Shown piece by piece: positions 9,443-20,519 of a DNA stretch of 64,000 bases. A program made the position numbers and the translations under genes. The notes below the pieces were generated by a model, which worked only from the letters and a program-made list of their open reading frames with translations, was not told where the DNA came from and searched no databases. This DNA is from Hazenella coriacea (GTDB lineage: Bacteria; Bacillota; Bacilli; Thermoactinomycetales; Thermoactinomycetaceae). Every line of letters starts with the position of its first letter. Position 1 is the first letter of the stretch. The stretch is taken from NCBI RefSeq assembly GCF_004341825.1, contig NZ_SMAG01000003.1, positions 1 through 64,000 of the forward strand, in the 5' to 3' direction.

Positions 9443-10177
9443 CTATTGTTCTCTCCTCGCATGTCTGATTTCATTTAAAATGTTTTCATAGGCTTGTCTT
9501 GGGTCTTTCTGTTGAGTAATCGGTCGACCCATGACCAAATAGTCAGCTCCTGCTTCGATGGCTGATCGGGGGGTTACGACCCGTTTCTGATCTTGCGTGT
9601 CGCTACCAATCAGACGAATCCCTGGAGTCACAGCTAGAAATGACGGAGCAGTTGATTGTTTAACCATCTTTACTTCCTGCCCTGAACAGATGACTCCATG
9701 AACTCCCGATTGATAGGCTAATTGTGCGTATCGAATGACTGTCTCTTCCATGCTTCCTTGAATGCCGATTTCCTTATTGAGAACTTGTTGATCTGTACTG
9801 GTGAGCTGGGTGACACCTAAGATTTTCATCGGAGATCCTGCTGAAGGAATCGCCGCTTCAACCGCTTTTTGCATCATTGCCTGACCCCCACCAGCATGAA
9901 CGGTGAGGAAGTCAACACCTAAACGGCTGAGTGACTCTACTCCTTTCGCTACTGTATTGGGGATATCGTGTAACTTTAGATCTAGAAAGATAGAATACCC
10001 TTCTTCTTTTCGCTTTGCTACCCAGGAAGGACCCACTTGAAAAAAGAGTTGATAACCAATTTTAATAAAAGGCTTCGCTTCATTTTTGTCCCAATGGTTT
10101 AAAAAGATCTCAGCTTGAGGGGCCCCCGGAAAGTCGAGGGCTATGATGATCGGGTGTTCCGTAGTGGTCTTTGACAT
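9443..10177 (-). CDS. pyrF: Orotidine-5'-phosphate decarboxylase
   Basis: Decarboxylates OMP to UMP, the final step of the pathway. The catalytic DxKxxDI motif is LDLKLHDIPNT, with the conserved Lys/Asp network. A second active-site block is the GxR segment VTPGIRLIG. I chose the ATG at 10177 (244 residues), because GGAGGG sits 7 nt before it. The longer start at 10192 has no ribosome site. It begins only 19 bp after carB. In B. subtilis pyrK and pyrD lie between these two genes, and here they are absent. Confidence 0.97.
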   Translation of the reverse strand: MSKTTTEHPIIIALDFPGAPQAEIFLNHWDKNEAKPFIKIGYQLFFQVGPSWVAKRKEEGYSIFLDLKLHDIPNTVAKGVESLSRLGVDFLTVHAGGGQAMMQKAVEAAIPSAGSPMKILGVTQLTSTDQQVLNKEIGIQGSMEETVIRYAQLAYQSGVHGVICSGQEVKMVKQSTAPSFLAVTPGIRLIGSDTQDQKRVVTPRSAIEAGADYLVMGRPITQQKDPRQAYENILNEIRHARREQ

Positions 10178-10196
10178 ATAATTTCCCTCCATAGGA

Positions 10197-13100
10197 TTAG
10201 TATGAGCTCGATGATCTTTGGGTAGCTGTTGGAGAAGCCAATGGTTCAGCCGTCAGATGAATCGATTCCAAGGTGGTCAATAATGCTTCCACCGTATCTA
10301 AAGATGTTAAACAAGCAATCCCATGCTCTACAGCCTCGCGTCGTATGCGAAAACCATCCCGTTCTGGTGTTTTTCCACGAGTCCAAGTGTTTACCACAAG
10401 ATCCGCTTCTCCTTGACGAATCAAATCGAGAATATGAGGTGAACCATCTTTCAGCTTGTTCACCTGTTCGACGGGTAATCCAACTTCTCGTAAAATCTGA
10501 GCTGTTCCCTCTGTAGCAACAATGCGGTACCCCAACTGGTGGAATCGTTGCATAAATGGAATGGCTTCTTGCTTTTCTTTGTCGCCAATCGTGGCTACGA
10601 CTGTCCCAAATCGTGGTAAGGAGATTCCAGCAGCAATCAAGCCTTTGTATACGGCACGAGCATAGTCCCGATCACGCCCCATTACCTCTCCAGTCGACTT
10701 CATCTCAGGACCTAAAGTGATGTCAACTCGACGCAGTTTAGCAAAAGAGAAGACAGGAACTTTCACAGCAACTTCTTCCGTCTCCGACCACAATCCTCCC
10801 ATGTACCCTTGTTCTTTCAAGCTTTTACCTAACATGATCTGGGTAGCCACTTGAGCCATTGGAATTCCCGTCACTTTACTGAGAAATGGAACGGTTCTTG
10901 AAGCCCGGGGATTCACTTCTAGTACAAACATTTCACCTTTATACAGGACAAACTGGATATTGATTAACCCTTTTGTTTGCAAAGCTTTTGCGATTTTCGT
11001 AGTGATCTCAACTAATTCTTTCTTTTGTGCTTCAGTAATAAATTGTGGTGGATAGACAGCGATGGAGTCTCCTGAGTGCACACCAGCCCGTTCGATATGT
11101 TCCATAATCCCTGGAATTAGCACATCTTCTCCATCACAGATCGCATCTACTTCTAACTCTTTTCCCAACAAATAACGATCAATGAGAACTGGTTGATCTG
11201 GATTCACCTTGACTGCCTCTTGCATATAGGAACGTAATTCTTTCTCACTATAAACAATTTCCATCGCTCTACCCCCTAGTACGTACGATGGACGTACCAA
11301 TACGGGATAACCTAATCGTGTCGCCGTTTCTACAGCCGACTCCATAGAAGTGACTCCCTGACCAGGTGGCTGAGCAATATGAGTTTCGCTTAACAGTTGT
11401 TCAAACTTCTTACGATCTTCAGCACGGTCAATCTCCTCTAGAGAAGTTCCTAAAATCTTAATGCCTTCTTCTTTCAGATCGCGAGCTAGATTAAGAGCCG
11501 TTTGTCCACCAAACTGGACAATCACACCGATCGGCTTCTCTTTTTCGATGATATTCATCACTTCTTCACGATAGAGAGGTTCAAAGTATAAGCGATCAGA
11601 TGTATTAAAGTCCGTCGATACTGTCTCAGGATTGTTATTAATAATGATCGCTTCATAACCTGCTTGTTGAATCGCCCAGATCGCATGAACGGTTGCATAA
11701 TCAAATTCAACCCCTTGCCCGATCCTGATCGGTCCGGACCCCAACACAAGTACCTTGGGGCGATCCGTTTGTACCACCTCATCTTCCTGTTCATAAGTAG
11801 AATAGTAATAAGGAGTTTTCGCTTCAAACTCTGCGGCACAAGTATCTACCATTTTGTATACAGGTTGAATCCCTGCTTCGATTCTTTGCTTTTTGACCTC
11901 TTTTTCTTTGCTACCACTTAAACGACTGATGGTGTAATCCGTAAAGCCCATCCGTTTTGCTTGAAGTAAAAGTTCATCAGAAAGGCTATCTGTTTGCTCT
12001 ATTGTTTTCTCTAATTGAATAATTTTAGCAATCTTATACAAGAAGAAACGGTCGATCTTCGTTAGCTGGTAAACCGTTTCTAAATCATATCCCCGTCGAA
12101 ACCACTCTGCGAGTAGGAAAATCCGTTCATCATCCACATGTTCGATCCGATGGGCTAATTCCTCTGTGGACAGTTGTGTGGCTTCATTTAAGAACAGATG
12201 ATCCACTCCAATCTCTAGAGAGCGGATCGCCTTTAATAGAGATTCTTCTATGGTTCTACCTAACGCCATCACTTCTCCGGTCGCTTTCATTTGCGTTCCT
12301 AATTTGCGATTAGCTGAAACAAATTTATCAAAAGGCCAACGGGGAATCTTGGTCACTACATAGTCAATCGTCGGTTCAAAACAAGCGACCGTTTCGCCCG
12401 TGACGGGATTATCAATTTCATCGAGATGATAGCCAATAGCAATTTTAGCTGCGATCCGAGCAATGGGATAGCCTGTCGCTTTGGAAGCAAGTGCACTAGA
12501 ACGGCTTACACGTGGGTTTACTTCGATCACATGATAGTCAAAGCTATGGGGATCAAGGGCAAACTGAACATTACAACCACCACGAATATCTAATGCTCGA
12601 ATAATCTTAAGTGCGGAAGAACGAAGGAGATGATATTCACGATCTGACAAGGTTTGACTAGGTGCAAAAACGATACTATCTCCTGTATGAACGCCAACGG
12701 GATCAAAGTTTTCCATATTGCAGACAACGATACTATGATCCTTGGCATCACGCATCACTTCGTATTCAATCTCTTTAAATCCAGCAATACTTTGCTCAAT
12801 CAAACATTGTGTAATTGGACTGTATCGCAATCCATTTTCGACAATCTCACGTAGTTCTGCTTGACTTTGTGCGATTCCGCCACCCGTTCCACCTAAGGTA
12901 TATGCGGGTCGGACAATAACTGGGTAGCCGTTTTGCTCAGCAAAAGATACTGCTTCTTCAACGGTATGCACAATTTCACTGTTGGGGGTTGGTTCGCCAA
13001 TTTCTCTCATCAGGTTACGAAATTGATCACGATCTTCAGCACAGGTAATAGCTCGTAAATCAGTTCCTAATAGACGAACTCCTTCTCTTTCCAAAACACC

Positions 13101-13415
13101 TTGTTTCGCTAATTCTACCGCTAAATTTAGGCCCGTTTGACCTCCCAAGGTAGGGAGTAAGCCATCAGGACGCTCTTTGCGAATCACTTGGGTTATAAAT
13201 TCGGGAGTAAGCGGTTCAATGTAAACGCGATCCGCTATATGGGTATCTGTCATAATCGTAGCAGGGTTACTGTTAACAAGAACCACTTCGATTCCTTCTT
13301 CTTTCAAAGCACGACAGGCTTGAGTACCTGCATAATCAAATTCTGCCGCTTGACCGATGACGATGGGACCAGAGCCAATGACGAGAATTTTATTTAGACT
13401 AGGGTCTTTAGGCAT
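10197..13415 (-). CDS. carB: Carbamoyl-phosphate synthase large subunit
   Basis: 1072 residues, the usual length (about 1070). It has two homologous ATP-grasp halves: the first phosphorylates bicarbonate, the second carbamate. [20 protein letters not shown] and [20 protein letters not shown] mark the repeated N-domains. The oligomerisation domain (about 400-550) follows the first ATP-grasp. A C-terminal MGS-type allosteric domain (about 930-1050) ends with [11 protein letters not shown]. No catalytic block looks damaged, in contrast to its partner CarA. It overlaps carA by 8 bp, indicating translational coupling. Confidence 0.97.
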   Translation of the reverse strand: MPKDPSLNKILVIGSGPIVIGQAAEFDYAGTQACRALKEEGIEVVLVNSNPATIMTDTHIADRVYIEPLTPEFITQVIRKERPDGLLPTLGGQTGLNLAVELAKQGVLEREGVRLLGTDLRAITCAEDRDQFRNLMREIGEPTPNSEIVHTVEEAVSFAEQNGYPVIVRPAYTLGGTGGGIAQSQAELREIVENGLRYSPITQCLIEQSIAGFKEIEYEVMRDAKDHSIVVCNMENFDPVGVHTGDSIVFAPSQTLSDREYHLLRSSALKIIRALDIRGGCNVQFALDPHSFDYHVIEVNPRVSRSSALASKATGYPIARIAAKIAIGYHLDEIDNPVTGETVACFEPTIDYVVTKIPRWPFDKFVSANRKLGTQMKATGEVMALGRTIEESLLKAIRSLEIGVDHLFLNEATQLSTEELAHRIEHVDDERIFLLAEWFRRGYDLETVYQLTKIDRFFLYKIAKIIQLEKTIEQTDSLSDELLLQAKRMGFTDYTISRLSGSKEKEVKKQRIEAGIQPVYKMVDTCAAEFEAKTPYYYSTYEQEDEVVQTDRPKVLVLGSGPIRIGQGVEFDYATVHAIWAIQQAGYEAIIINNNPETVSTDFNTSDRLYFEPLYREEVMNIIEKEKPIGVIVQFGGQTALNLARDLKEEGIKILGTSLEEIDRAEDRKKFEQLLSETHIAQPPGQGVTSMESAVETATRLGYPVLVRPSYVLGGRAMEIVYSEKELRSYMQEAVKVNPDQPVLIDRYLLGKELEVDAICDGEDVLIPGIMEHIERAGVHSGDSIAVYPPQFITEAQKKELVEITTKIAKALQTKGLINIQFVLYKGEMFVLEVNPRASRTVPFLSKVTGIPMAQVATQIMLGKSLKEQGYMGGLWSETEEVAVKVPVFSFAKLRRVDITLGPEMKSTGEVMGRDRDYARAVYKGLIAAGISLPRFGTVVATIGDKEKQEAIPFMQRFHQLGYRIVATEGTAQILREVGLPVEQVNKLKDGSPHILDLIRQGEADLVVNTWTRGKTPERDGFRIRREAVEHGIACLTSLDTVEALLTTLESIHLTAEPLASPTATQRSSSSY

Positions 13416-14496
13416 GAATAACTACTCCCTTCCGATTAAATGAATCCATAAGCTTGATGAATCGATCAAAGATATATCCAGAATCAAGAGGACCTGGAGC
13501 GGATTCTGGTTGAAATTGAACGGTAAAGGCAGGGTGCTCGCAATGCTCTAACCCTTCAATCGTTCCACCGTTGATGGCTATATGAGTAATCGTAAGTAAT
13601 TCTTCTGGAACAGAGTCTCTTGGTACCATATATCCGTGGTTTTGCGAAGTTATCACTGTTTTTCCAGTCAATAATTCTTGGACAGGTTGATTACCATGAT
13701 GACCAAATTTCATTTGTGCTGTATCAGCCCCACATGCAAGTGCAAATAACTGATGTCCCAAAGAGATTCCGAACATAGGAACTTTACCCAGCAACTTTTG
13801 AATAGTGGCAACGGCCTCAGGAAGATCTTTTGGGTTTCCGGGACCATTAGAAAGGATCACCCCATCAGGGTTAAAACGTAAGATCTCTTCCGCTGAAGTA
13901 TAGGGAGGAACTGAGATCACTTCACAATTTCGCTCAAAGAGTTCTCGTTGAATATTATGTTTAGCTCCAAAGTCAATTAAGACCACTCTTTTTCCATAGT
14001 TCGGCGAGATATGAATACTTTTTGTACTTACTCTTTGAACTTGATCTTGAGGGAGAGGGTGGGTAAGCCGCTCTTTTAATTCAGCTAAAGGCTCATCGCC
14101 TGTCGTAATGATTCCCTTCATCGTTCCCTGGTTCCTAATTTTCCGTGTTAACATGCGTGTATCAATCCCAGAAATCCCTAGAATTCCAAACTCTTTTAAA
14201 AAGGTGGAAATACTTTTTTCGTTCCGCCAGTTACTCGCATATTCTGCATATTCGCGAACAATCAGTCCATGAGCATAAGGACGTAATGATTCGTAATCGT
14301 CTCGAGTTAACCCATAGTTTCCGATCAATGGATAGGTCATGGTAATCATTTGCCCACAATAAGAAGGGTCGGTTAAAATTTCTTGGTACCCCGTCATACT
14401 CGTATTAAAGACAACTTCTCCGATCGAAGAGCCTTCAGATCCAAACGAAAGTCCTGTAAATAATGTTCCATCTTCAAGTAATAGTCTGGCTTTCAT
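13408..14496 (-). CDS. carA: CarA-type carbamoyl-phosphate synthase small subunit with degenerate glutaminase site
   Basis: 362 residues. The N-terminal CPSase small-chain domain ([21 protein letters not shown]) and the class I amidotransferase fold (from about 170) align end to end with B. subtilis PyrAA. In the active site, however, GICLGHQ is GISLGHQ, with Ser245 (codon TCT, 13762-13764) instead of the nucleophilic Cys. QYHPEASPGP is [10 protein letters not shown], with Gln329 (CAA, 13510-13512) instead of the catalytic His. Glu331 and His287 remain. The nearby GHRGxNHPV block is shortened to GHHGNQPV. Glutamine hydrolysis should be lost. The reading frame is intact and the gene overlaps pyrC by 1 nt and carB by 8, so it is an expressed protein and not a pseudogene. 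ATG 14496 follows GGAGGGG. Confidence 0.95.
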   Translation of the reverse strand: MKARLLLEDGTLFTGLSFGSEGSSIGEVVFNTSMTGYQEILTDPSYCGQMITMTYPLIGNYGLTRDDYESLRPYAHGLIVREYAEYASNWRNEKSISTFLKEFGILGISGIDTRMLTRKIRNQGTMKGIITTGDEPLAELKERLTHPLPQDQVQRVSTKSIHISPNYGKRVVLIDFGAKHNIQRELFERNCEVISVPPYTSAEEILRFNPDGVILSNGPGNPKDLPEAVATIQKLLGKVPMFGISLGHQLFALACGADTAQMKFGHHGNQPVQELLTGKTVITSQNHGYMVPRDSVPEELLTITHIAINGGTIEGLEHCEHPAFTVQFQPESAPGPLDSGYIFDRFIKLMDSFNRKGVVIHA

Positions 14497-15815
14497 CAAA
14501 TCCCCTCCACTCGCTCTAAATCAATCGATCCCCATACTTTAGAGTCTTGCCAAGTTATTTTCCCGTTCCATATCGTAAGAACTGGCCATCCTTTCACTTT
14601 CCAACCAGTAAAAGGTGTATTTTTTCCTTTAGAGAGGAAGGTGTCTGGATCAATATCCCGCTCTTGTTCCAAATCGATCACTGTTAAGTCAGCGACATGA
14701 CCTACTTCTAATTTCCCATAGGGTAATCCAAAGATTTCAGCTGGTTTTCTAGTCATTTTATCAACTAAGTCAGTCAAAGAAAGAATTCCTTTTAAAACAA
14801 GGTGTGTGTATAGAAGAGGAAAAGCCGTTTCCAATCCAACAATGCCAAATGGTGCGCGTTCCATCCCTACTGATTTTTCTTCAAGGGTGTGAGGAGCATG
14901 GTCAGTTGCTATCATATCAATCGTTCCGTCCTTTAATCCCGCAATCAAAGCCGATTGATCTTGTCGAGAACGGAGGGGTGGATTCATTTTCCATAAAGCA
15001 TTAGGACCTGGGATATCTTCATCACAGAGTAATAAATGATGTGGAGAAACTTCAGTCGTTACCTGTTGTCCTCTAGCCTTTGCTTCACGCACTAAGCGAA
15101 CTGATTGTTCTGTACTGATGTGACAGACATGATAATGAACACCCACTTCTTCCGCTAGGAGAATATCCCTACCAACATGTATTGATTCCGCTGAATTTGG
15201 AATCCCTTGTAGACCATATTTCTCAGCAAACACTCCTTCGTGAACACAACCACCTTTAGCCAAAGTATCATCCTCACAATGAGCTACCACTGACAACCCC
15301 TCTCGCTTGGCCAATTGCATAGCTTCTTTCATCATGCGACTACTTTGTACCCCTACACCATCATCAGAGACAGCAAAGATCCCCGCTTTTTTTAATGCAT
15401 GCATATCTGTCAATTCTCGTCCCAGTTGACGAATTGTCATCGCTGCATAAGGAATCACTCTAGCAAAACCGGCTTTTTCTGCTTGTACTTGCACAACTTC
15501 AACAGCTTCTACTGTATCGATCACTGGACGTGTATTAGGCATACAAGCAATGGTAGTATATCCACCACGAGCCGCCGCACGAGTCCCTGTCTCGATGGTT
15601 TCTTTCTGTTCGAAACCTGGTTCACGTAAGTGTACATGTGGGTCTATCAACCCTGGAATGATCAATCTTTCATCTACATCAATCACAACTGCATCTGAAT
15701 GCGAGAGATCTTCACCAATCTCACGAATGATATTGTCTTCAATTAAAAGATCCTGTTTCCTAAGTTGTTGAGTACTAGAATCAAACACGATTCCATTTTT
15801 TAATAGTCTAAGCAT
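14496..15815 (-). CDS. pyrC: Dihydroorotase
   Basis: Cyclises N-carbamoyl-aspartate to dihydroorotate. The 439-residue type I (long) enzyme has the zinc-binding HxH in [13 protein letters not shown] (about residues 59-61). It also has VAHCEDD, the Zn-ligand His region HYHVCHIS, and the catalytic Asp in ATDHAPHT. Start and stop overlap neighbouring genes (8 bp with pyrB, TGATG with carA), so the block pyrB-pyrC-carA-carB is translated as one coupled unit. Confidence 0.97.
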   Translation of the reverse strand: MLRLLKNGIVFDSSTQQLRKQDLLIEDNIIREIGEDLSHSDAVVIDVDERLIIPGLIDPHVHLREPGFEQKETIETGTRAAARGGYTTIACMPNTRPVIDTVEAVEVVQVQAEKAGFARVIPYAAMTIRQLGRELTDMHALKKAGIFAVSDDGVGVQSSRMMKEAMQLAKREGLSVVAHCEDDTLAKGGCVHEGVFAEKYGLQGIPNSAESIHVGRDILLAEEVGVHYHVCHISTEQSVRLVREAKARGQQVTTEVSPHHLLLCDEDIPGPNALWKMNPPLRSRQDQSALIAGLKDGTIDMIATDHAPHTLEEKSVGMERAPFGIVGLETAFPLLYTHLVLKGILSLTDLVDKMTRKPAEIFGLPYGKLEVGHVADLTVIDLEQERDIDPDTFLSKGKNTPFTGWKVKGWPVLTIWNGKITWQDSKVWGSIDLERVEGI

Positions 15816-16713
15816 TTATGATCCCTCCAAAAGCTCGTTCTAAAACAGCCATACGTATAAATACACCATTAGACATTTGCTCGAAAATTTTAGATTTGGG
15901 GTGCTCTACCAAATCATGTGCGATTTCTACGCCTCGATTAACTGGGGCCGGATGCATGATGATCGACTCAGGTTTCATTACTTGCAATCGTTCTGTTGTC
16001 AGTCCGTATTGACTTAAATAATCATCTGCACCTTGAAATAGCTGTTGATCATGACGCTCAAGTTGCACCCGTAACATCATGACTACATCTGCTTGGCGAA
16101 TCGCCTCATCCATGGGTACATAAGGAGCCAATTGTTCACATTCAAGATCACGCATACTAGGTGGGCCACTTAGAATAACATCTATGCCAAACGCTCTTAA
16201 TGACCATAAATTAGATCGGACTACTCGGCTATGAGAGATATCACCGACAATTGCCACACAAAGGCCTTGGCAGTTACCAAAATATTTTTTGATTGTATAT
16301 AGATCTAAAAGGGCTTGCGTGGGGTGGGCCCATTTACCCGCCCCCGCATTAATGACTGCACATTGTAGTGAGTGATTAAATAACTCTTTGATCTCTTGAG
16401 GTTCTCGATGTCTGATCACAATTGCTTCAACACCGATCGCCTCCAATGTTTTAACTGTATCGATCAAAGATTCACCTTTAGTGGTACTGGAAACCGCTGT
16501 TTGAAAGTTTAACACTTGCATACCTAATCTTTTCTCTGCCACTTCAAAGGAGAAGCGGGTTCGTGTACTGGGCTCAAAGAAAAGGTTGGCGACAAATTTC
16601 CCTTGTAGGGGTTGAGGCTGATCTAAGTTTGCTTCCCAATAGGCTGCTCGCTCTAATATCTCTTCTAATTCTGTCTTACTTAAGTCAATGGTATCTATCA
16701 GATGTGTAGGCAT
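15808..16713 (-). CDS. pyrB: Aspartate carbamoyltransferase catalytic chain
   Basis: Condenses carbamoyl phosphate and aspartate. The 301-residue protein contains the carbamoyl-phosphate loop [13 protein letters not shown] (about 48-60), the TKGES loop supplied to the neighbouring subunit, and HPTQALLDL. No regulatory pyrI gene follows, as in other Bacillales. One difference is [10 protein letters not shown] where many homologues have GDGxxQHPTQ. It starts 23 bp after pyrP with GAGGAGGGGG, leaving no room for the third PyrR attenuator found in B. subtilis. Confidence 0.96.
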   Translation of the reverse strand: MPTHLIDTIDLSKTELEEILERAAYWEANLDQPQPLQGKFVANLFFEPSTRTRFSFEVAEKRLGMQVLNFQTAVSSTTKGESLIDTVKTLEAIGVEAIVIRHREPQEIKELFNHSLQCAVINAGAGKWAHPTQALLDLYTIKKYFGNCQGLCVAIVGDISHSRVVRSNLWSLRAFGIDVILSGPPSMRDLECEQLAPYVPMDEAIRQADVVMMLRVQLERHDQQLFQGADDYLSQYGLTTERLQVMKPESIIMHPAPVNRGVEIAHDLVEHPKSKIFEQMSNGVFIRMAVLERAFGGIINA

Positions 16714-16736
16714 GGAAACCCCCTCCTCGGTATTCT

Positions 16737-18110
16737 CTAAGCCAAGCTTTCTTCCCCAGTAACGGGATCAGTTTCACTTGCATCTTTGGGCAAGATAAGG
16801 TTTAAGAGAATCCCAACAACAGTTGCTAAAGCCATTCCTTCTAACTCTAGGTGAATATTGGCAAACCGCAGAACAGCTCCACCAATTCCAATCACAAGGA
16901 TTACAGCTGAAATAATAAGATTCCGGCGAATACTTAAGTCGATTTTATTTTCAATCAACATCCGTAAACCTGCAGAAGCGATAATTCCAAATAACAGGAT
17001 GGAAACTCCCCCCATCACAGGCGCTGGAATCGTTGAAATGAGAGCAGATAGCTTTCCTACAAAGGAGAAGCTAATAGCTAGTACTGCTGCACCTCCAATC
17101 ACCCAGACACTAAAAATCCGTGTGATTGCCATCACTCCAATATTTTCACCATAGGTCGTCGTTGGAGGTCCTCCGATTAAAGCAGCGATGGAGGTAGCGA
17201 TTCCATCTCCTAAGAGAGAACGATGAAGTCCAGGATCTTTCGTCAGATCACGTCCCATTATATTTCCAGTTACGATCAAGTGCCCAATATGTTCAGCCAG
17301 TACAACTAAGGTAACTGGCAAGATCACTAGGGCTGCTTTCCATGAAACCGTTGGTGTCGTAAAAGTTGGTAATGCGAGCCAGCTTGCTTGATAGACAGGA
17401 GTCAGATCAACTAATCCTGTGAGATAAGCGACAATGTATCCACCTATAATTCCAATTAAAATCGGGATGATACTTAAAAATCCTCGGAAGAATAAGTTAG
17501 CGATAATAGCAATGGCCAATGTTGCAAGAGCGACTCCAAAATGTTTGAGTGAATACACATGGACAGTAATCTCTTTTTTATCTGTATCTACATTTTTTAC
17601 TGTATCCGTCACTTGACTCCATTCTGCTGAGTTAGTGGGCATCGGTTGTACCATATCAGTTTTGCTAGCCATATCAACTGCCACACCTGCTAATGCTAAT
17701 CCGATCACGATAACGACTGAGCCAATCACCACAGGGGGCAAGATGTGATCTAACCACTTCACACCAAATCGATAGACGATCAGAGCCACAAAACCATACA
17801 TGAAACCGACAAGAAGACAAGCGAATAAGGCGTCGCCTAAATGTTTACCACCTTGGGAGACTGTAATGATGGGAACGATGAAGGCAAATGAAGAACCCAA
17901 GTAGGAAGGGATTTTTCCTCTTGTGACAATCAAATAAGCAAGAGTTCCGATTCCACTAGACATGAGGGCGATCGCTGGGCTTAATCCTGTTAACATCGGA
18001 ACTAAAATCGTGGCACCAAACATGGCAAATAGGTGTTGAAAGCTTAAAGCAATCCATTTTATAAGTTTTGGACGTTCATCTACATCCATTAGGATTAACT
18101 TATTTTTCAT
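16737..18110 (-). CDS. pyrP: Uracil permease (UraA/PyrP family)
   Basis: A proton-coupled uracil importer of the nucleobase-ascorbate transporter family with about 14 hydrophobic segments. It has the signature QHLFAMFGATILVPMLTGL at the N-terminus, the substrate segment VVLAEHIGHLIVTGNIMGRDL, and GGPPTTTYGENIGVMAITR near residues 300-320. I chose the ATG at 18110 (457 residues): AAGGAG is 8 nt before it, whereas the ATG six bases upstream is only 2 nt from that site. A PyrR attenuator lies immediately upstream. Confidence 0.93.
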   Translation of the reverse strand: MKNKLILMDVDERPKLIKWIALSFQHLFAMFGATILVPMLTGLSPAIALMSSGIGTLAYLIVTRGKIPSYLGSSFAFIVPIITVSQGGKHLGDALFACLLVGFMYGFVALIVYRFGVKWLDHILPPVVIGSVVIVIGLALAGVAVDMASKTDMVQPMPTNSAEWSQVTDTVKNVDTDKKEITVHVYSLKHFGVALATLAIAIIANLFFRGFLSIIPILIGIIGGYIVAYLTGLVDLTPVYQASWLALPTFTTPTVSWKAALVILPVTLVVLAEHIGHLIVTGNIMGRDLTKDPGLHRSLLGDGIATSIAALIGGPPTTTYGENIGVMAITRIFSVWVIGGAAVLAISFSFVGKLSALISTIPAPVMGGVSILLFGIIASAGLRMLIENKIDLSIRRNLIISAVILVIGIGGAVLRFANIHLELEGMALATVVGILLNLILPKDASETDPVTGEESLA

Positions 18111-18159
18111 TTTCATTTCTCCTTTTTGGTTAAGGGTTGTTACAACAAACTGTAGGCAT

Positions 18160-18246
18160 AAAAAAATCTCTTTGCCTATTCGACAAAGAGACGCAGTTTT
18201 AGACACAGCAAAAACGCGCACCCTTTGTCGGCCTCTCGGGACCGCC
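18160..18246 (-). promoter_or_regulatory. PyrR-dependent attenuator between pyrR and pyrP
   Basis: On the minus strand a PyrR-binding loop, GGTCCCGAGAGGCC (about 18229-18246), matches the ARUCCNGNGAGGYU consensus. It is followed by a spacer and an intrinsic terminator, TCTCTTTG/CAAAGAGA plus T7 (18160-18191). In Bacillus, PyrR with UMP stabilises the anti-antiterminator so that the terminator forms. The arrangement directly before pyrP supports the same control. Confidence 0.9.
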
Positions 18247-18257
18247 TTTAAAAGGGA

Positions 18258-18785
<528 letters not shown>

Positions 18786-18827
18786 TTACATGACCACCAC
18801 CTTTGATTCATCTCAACAACTGGGCAT

Positions 18828-18945
18828 AAAAAAGGCTTCTCATCCAGCTGGACAAGAAGCACACGCCTAGAAGGTTACTCGTTAAACGGGTAGCCCATAT
18901 CGATCATGATCCGTGCCCTTGCCAGTCTCTCTGGACTGATTTAAA
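18828..18945 (-). promoter_or_regulatory. PyrR-dependent attenuator upstream of pyrR
   Basis: The minus strand shows AGTCCAGAGAGACT (18921-18940 region), close to the PyrR consensus, then an intervening segment and an intrinsic terminator. The terminator is GCTTCT/AGAAGC around a TCCAGCTGGA palindrome, with a T6 tract at 18828-18833. This is the classic leader attenuator. The GAGA in place of GAGG in the loop is a small departure from consensus. Confidence 0.88.
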
Positions 18946-18966
18946 GGTTCATTCATCATTGGATTT

Positions 18967-18995
18967 ATTATTACACTCCATGTATAGCTTGTCAA
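18967..18995 (-). promoter_or_regulatory. pyr operon sigma-A promoter
   Basis: Minus-strand TTGACA (18990-18995) and AATAAT (18967-18972) are separated by 17 bp (TAATAA with 16 bp is equally possible). They lie just after the rluD stop and before the first attenuator. This is the only promoter I see for the eight pyr genes. Confidence 0.75.
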
Positions 18996-19005
18996 TGAAA
19001 ACAAT

Positions 19006-19947
19006 TTATTTTTTCATACGTAAATTTTGGATTAACCGCTCCATATCCTCAGGTAACTCTGCTTCTACTCGAATTTGTTCACCTGTTCGTGGATGTTTAA
19101 AACCAATCACTTGGGCATGTAAGGCTTGACCTTCAATAGAGTAAGTATTTTTTTTAGGTCCATAGACTGGATCACCCACAAGAGGAAAGCCAATAGATTT
19201 CATATGTACCCGAATCTGATGGGTTCTCCCTGTTTCCAAGCGGCATTCTACAGATGTGGTTTGGGCAAAACGCTCACGAACCGAAAAGTGAGTAACTGCA
19301 TGTTTACTATTCTGATGTACTACCGCCATTCGTTGACGATGATGAGGATCTCTTCCAATAGGTGCATCAATGGTTCCATGTTCATGGGGGATTATTCCCA
19401 GAACGACAGCTAGATAGATTCGCTCTACGGAATGCTCTTTCAATTGAGAAACAAGGGATTCATGGGCTTCATCATTTTTTGCAACCATTAATAACCCTGA
19501 TGTATCCTTATCAATTCGATGAACAATCCCTCGACGTGTCACACCACCCATGGTAGATAAATGCTCCCCACAATGAGCGAGTAATGCATTGACCAACGTT
19601 CCAGAATCGTTTCCTGGACCTGGATGAACAACCATCCCTCTTGGTTTATTTACTACCAACACATCTTCGTCTTCATACCGTATATCTAGTGGGAAAGGTT
19701 CCGCTTCAACTTGTAACTCTTCCTCGTTCGGAACTTGGATCTGAATGTGATCCCCCATTTTAAGTCGATAATTTCCCTTTTTCGCTTGATGATTGACGGT
19801 GATTCTCCCATCACGAATCCAGTCTTGCACACGAGCTCGTGACCATTCTGAATAATAATCAACAATCGCTTTATCGATCCGCTCTCCCGTCCGTTCCTCA
19901 TCTACGTCCCATTCGTATATTTCTGTATTCTTTAAGCTTTCTTCCAT
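19006..19947 (-). CDS. rluD: Large-subunit pseudouridine synthase, RluD family (YlyB)
   Basis: 313 residues: an N-terminal S4 RNA-binding domain (about 14-75) and a catalytic domain with HRIDKDTSGLLMVAKN (about 144-159). The Asp of that motif is the nucleophile that attacks uridine. The GRTHQIRVHM motif is also present. Members modify helix 69 of 23S rRNA. The gene overlaps the lspA end by 1 bp, so lspA-rluD is one unit, as in B. subtilis (lspA-ylyB-pyrR). Confidence 0.94.
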   Translation of the reverse strand: MEESLKNTEIYEWDVDEERTGERIDKAIVDYYSEWSRARVQDWIRDGRITVNHQAKKGNYRLKMGDHIQIQVPNEEELQVEAEPFPLDIRYEDEDVLVVNKPRGMVVHPGPGNDSGTLVNALLAHCGEHLSTMGGVTRRGIVHRIDKDTSGLLMVAKNDEAHESLVSQLKEHSVERIYLAVVLGIIPHEHGTIDAPIGRDPHHRQRMAVVHQNSKHAVTHFSVRERFAQTTSVECRLETGRTHQIRVHMKSIGFPLVGDPVYGPKKNTYSIEGQALHAQVIGFKHPRTGEQIRVEAELPEDMERLIQNLRMKK

Positions 19948-20438
19948 TATGAGTCCCTCACTCCAGAGATAGATTCTGGCGACTCAGTTTCTTTTTCAGA
20001 ATGGAACAAAGTAATAATTACTAAGATCGTCACTCCAATTACAATTGCTGAATCGGCCACATTAAAGATCGGATAATGATAAGAACCAAATTGAAAATGG
20101 AAAAAGTCAACCACTTCTCCTGTTCGGATTCGATCGATCAGATTTCCAATAGCTCCCCCTAAAATAGAAGCAAATGCAAAAGACATCCATGGGTGTTTAT
20201 TTTTTAATTGCCATAAGTAATATACAATAATCCCAATCACAACAAAGGTAATGACGATAAAAAGCCATTGTTGATTTTGTAAAATACCAAATGCCGCTCC
20301 ACGATTGCGATGTGAGGTAAAATAAAAAAATTGATCAATGATCGCAATGGATTCATATAACGACATTTTTTTGACAACAAACCACTTGGTCCCTTGGTCT
20401 ACAATCAGAATAAACAAAGCGATCCAATAATATCTCAA
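19947..20438 (-). CDS. lspA: Lipoprotein signal peptidase (signal peptidase II)
   Basis: Cleaves prolipoproteins before the lipidated Cys, as required by the two lipoproteins in this window. Four transmembrane helices and both catalytic aspartates are seen: GNLIDRIRTGEVVDFF and FNVADSAIV. I prefer the TTG at 20438 (163 residues, starting RYYWIALFI), because AGGAGG lies 7 nt upstream. The longer frame adds a polar extension not typical of the family. Confidence 0.95.
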   Translation of the reverse strand: MRYYWIALFILIVDQGTKWFVVKKMSLYESIAIIDQFFYFTSHRNRGAAFGILQNQQWLFIVITFVVIGIIVYYLWQLKNKHPWMSFAFASILGGAIGNLIDRIRTGEVVDFFHFQFGSYHYPIFNVADSAIVIGVTILVIITLFHSEKETESPESISGVRDS

Positions 20439-20519
20439 AATGGTTCCTCCTGTCTTTCCGAGTACCCGTTTGCAACTTTTATTCACCTGATTGTAGCATG
20501 CCAATAACTTTCAAACAAG

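Noticed and set aside
13408-14496. carA as a pseudogene
   Set aside because: Full length, no frameshift or stop, overlaps both neighbours and keeps the rest of the fold. A catalytically altered protein is the better reading.
15808-16713. Pyr[11 protein letters not shown] variant as a dead enzyme
   Set aside because: STRTR, the TKGES loop and HPTQ are all present. A single non-catalytic difference in this loop is weak evidence.
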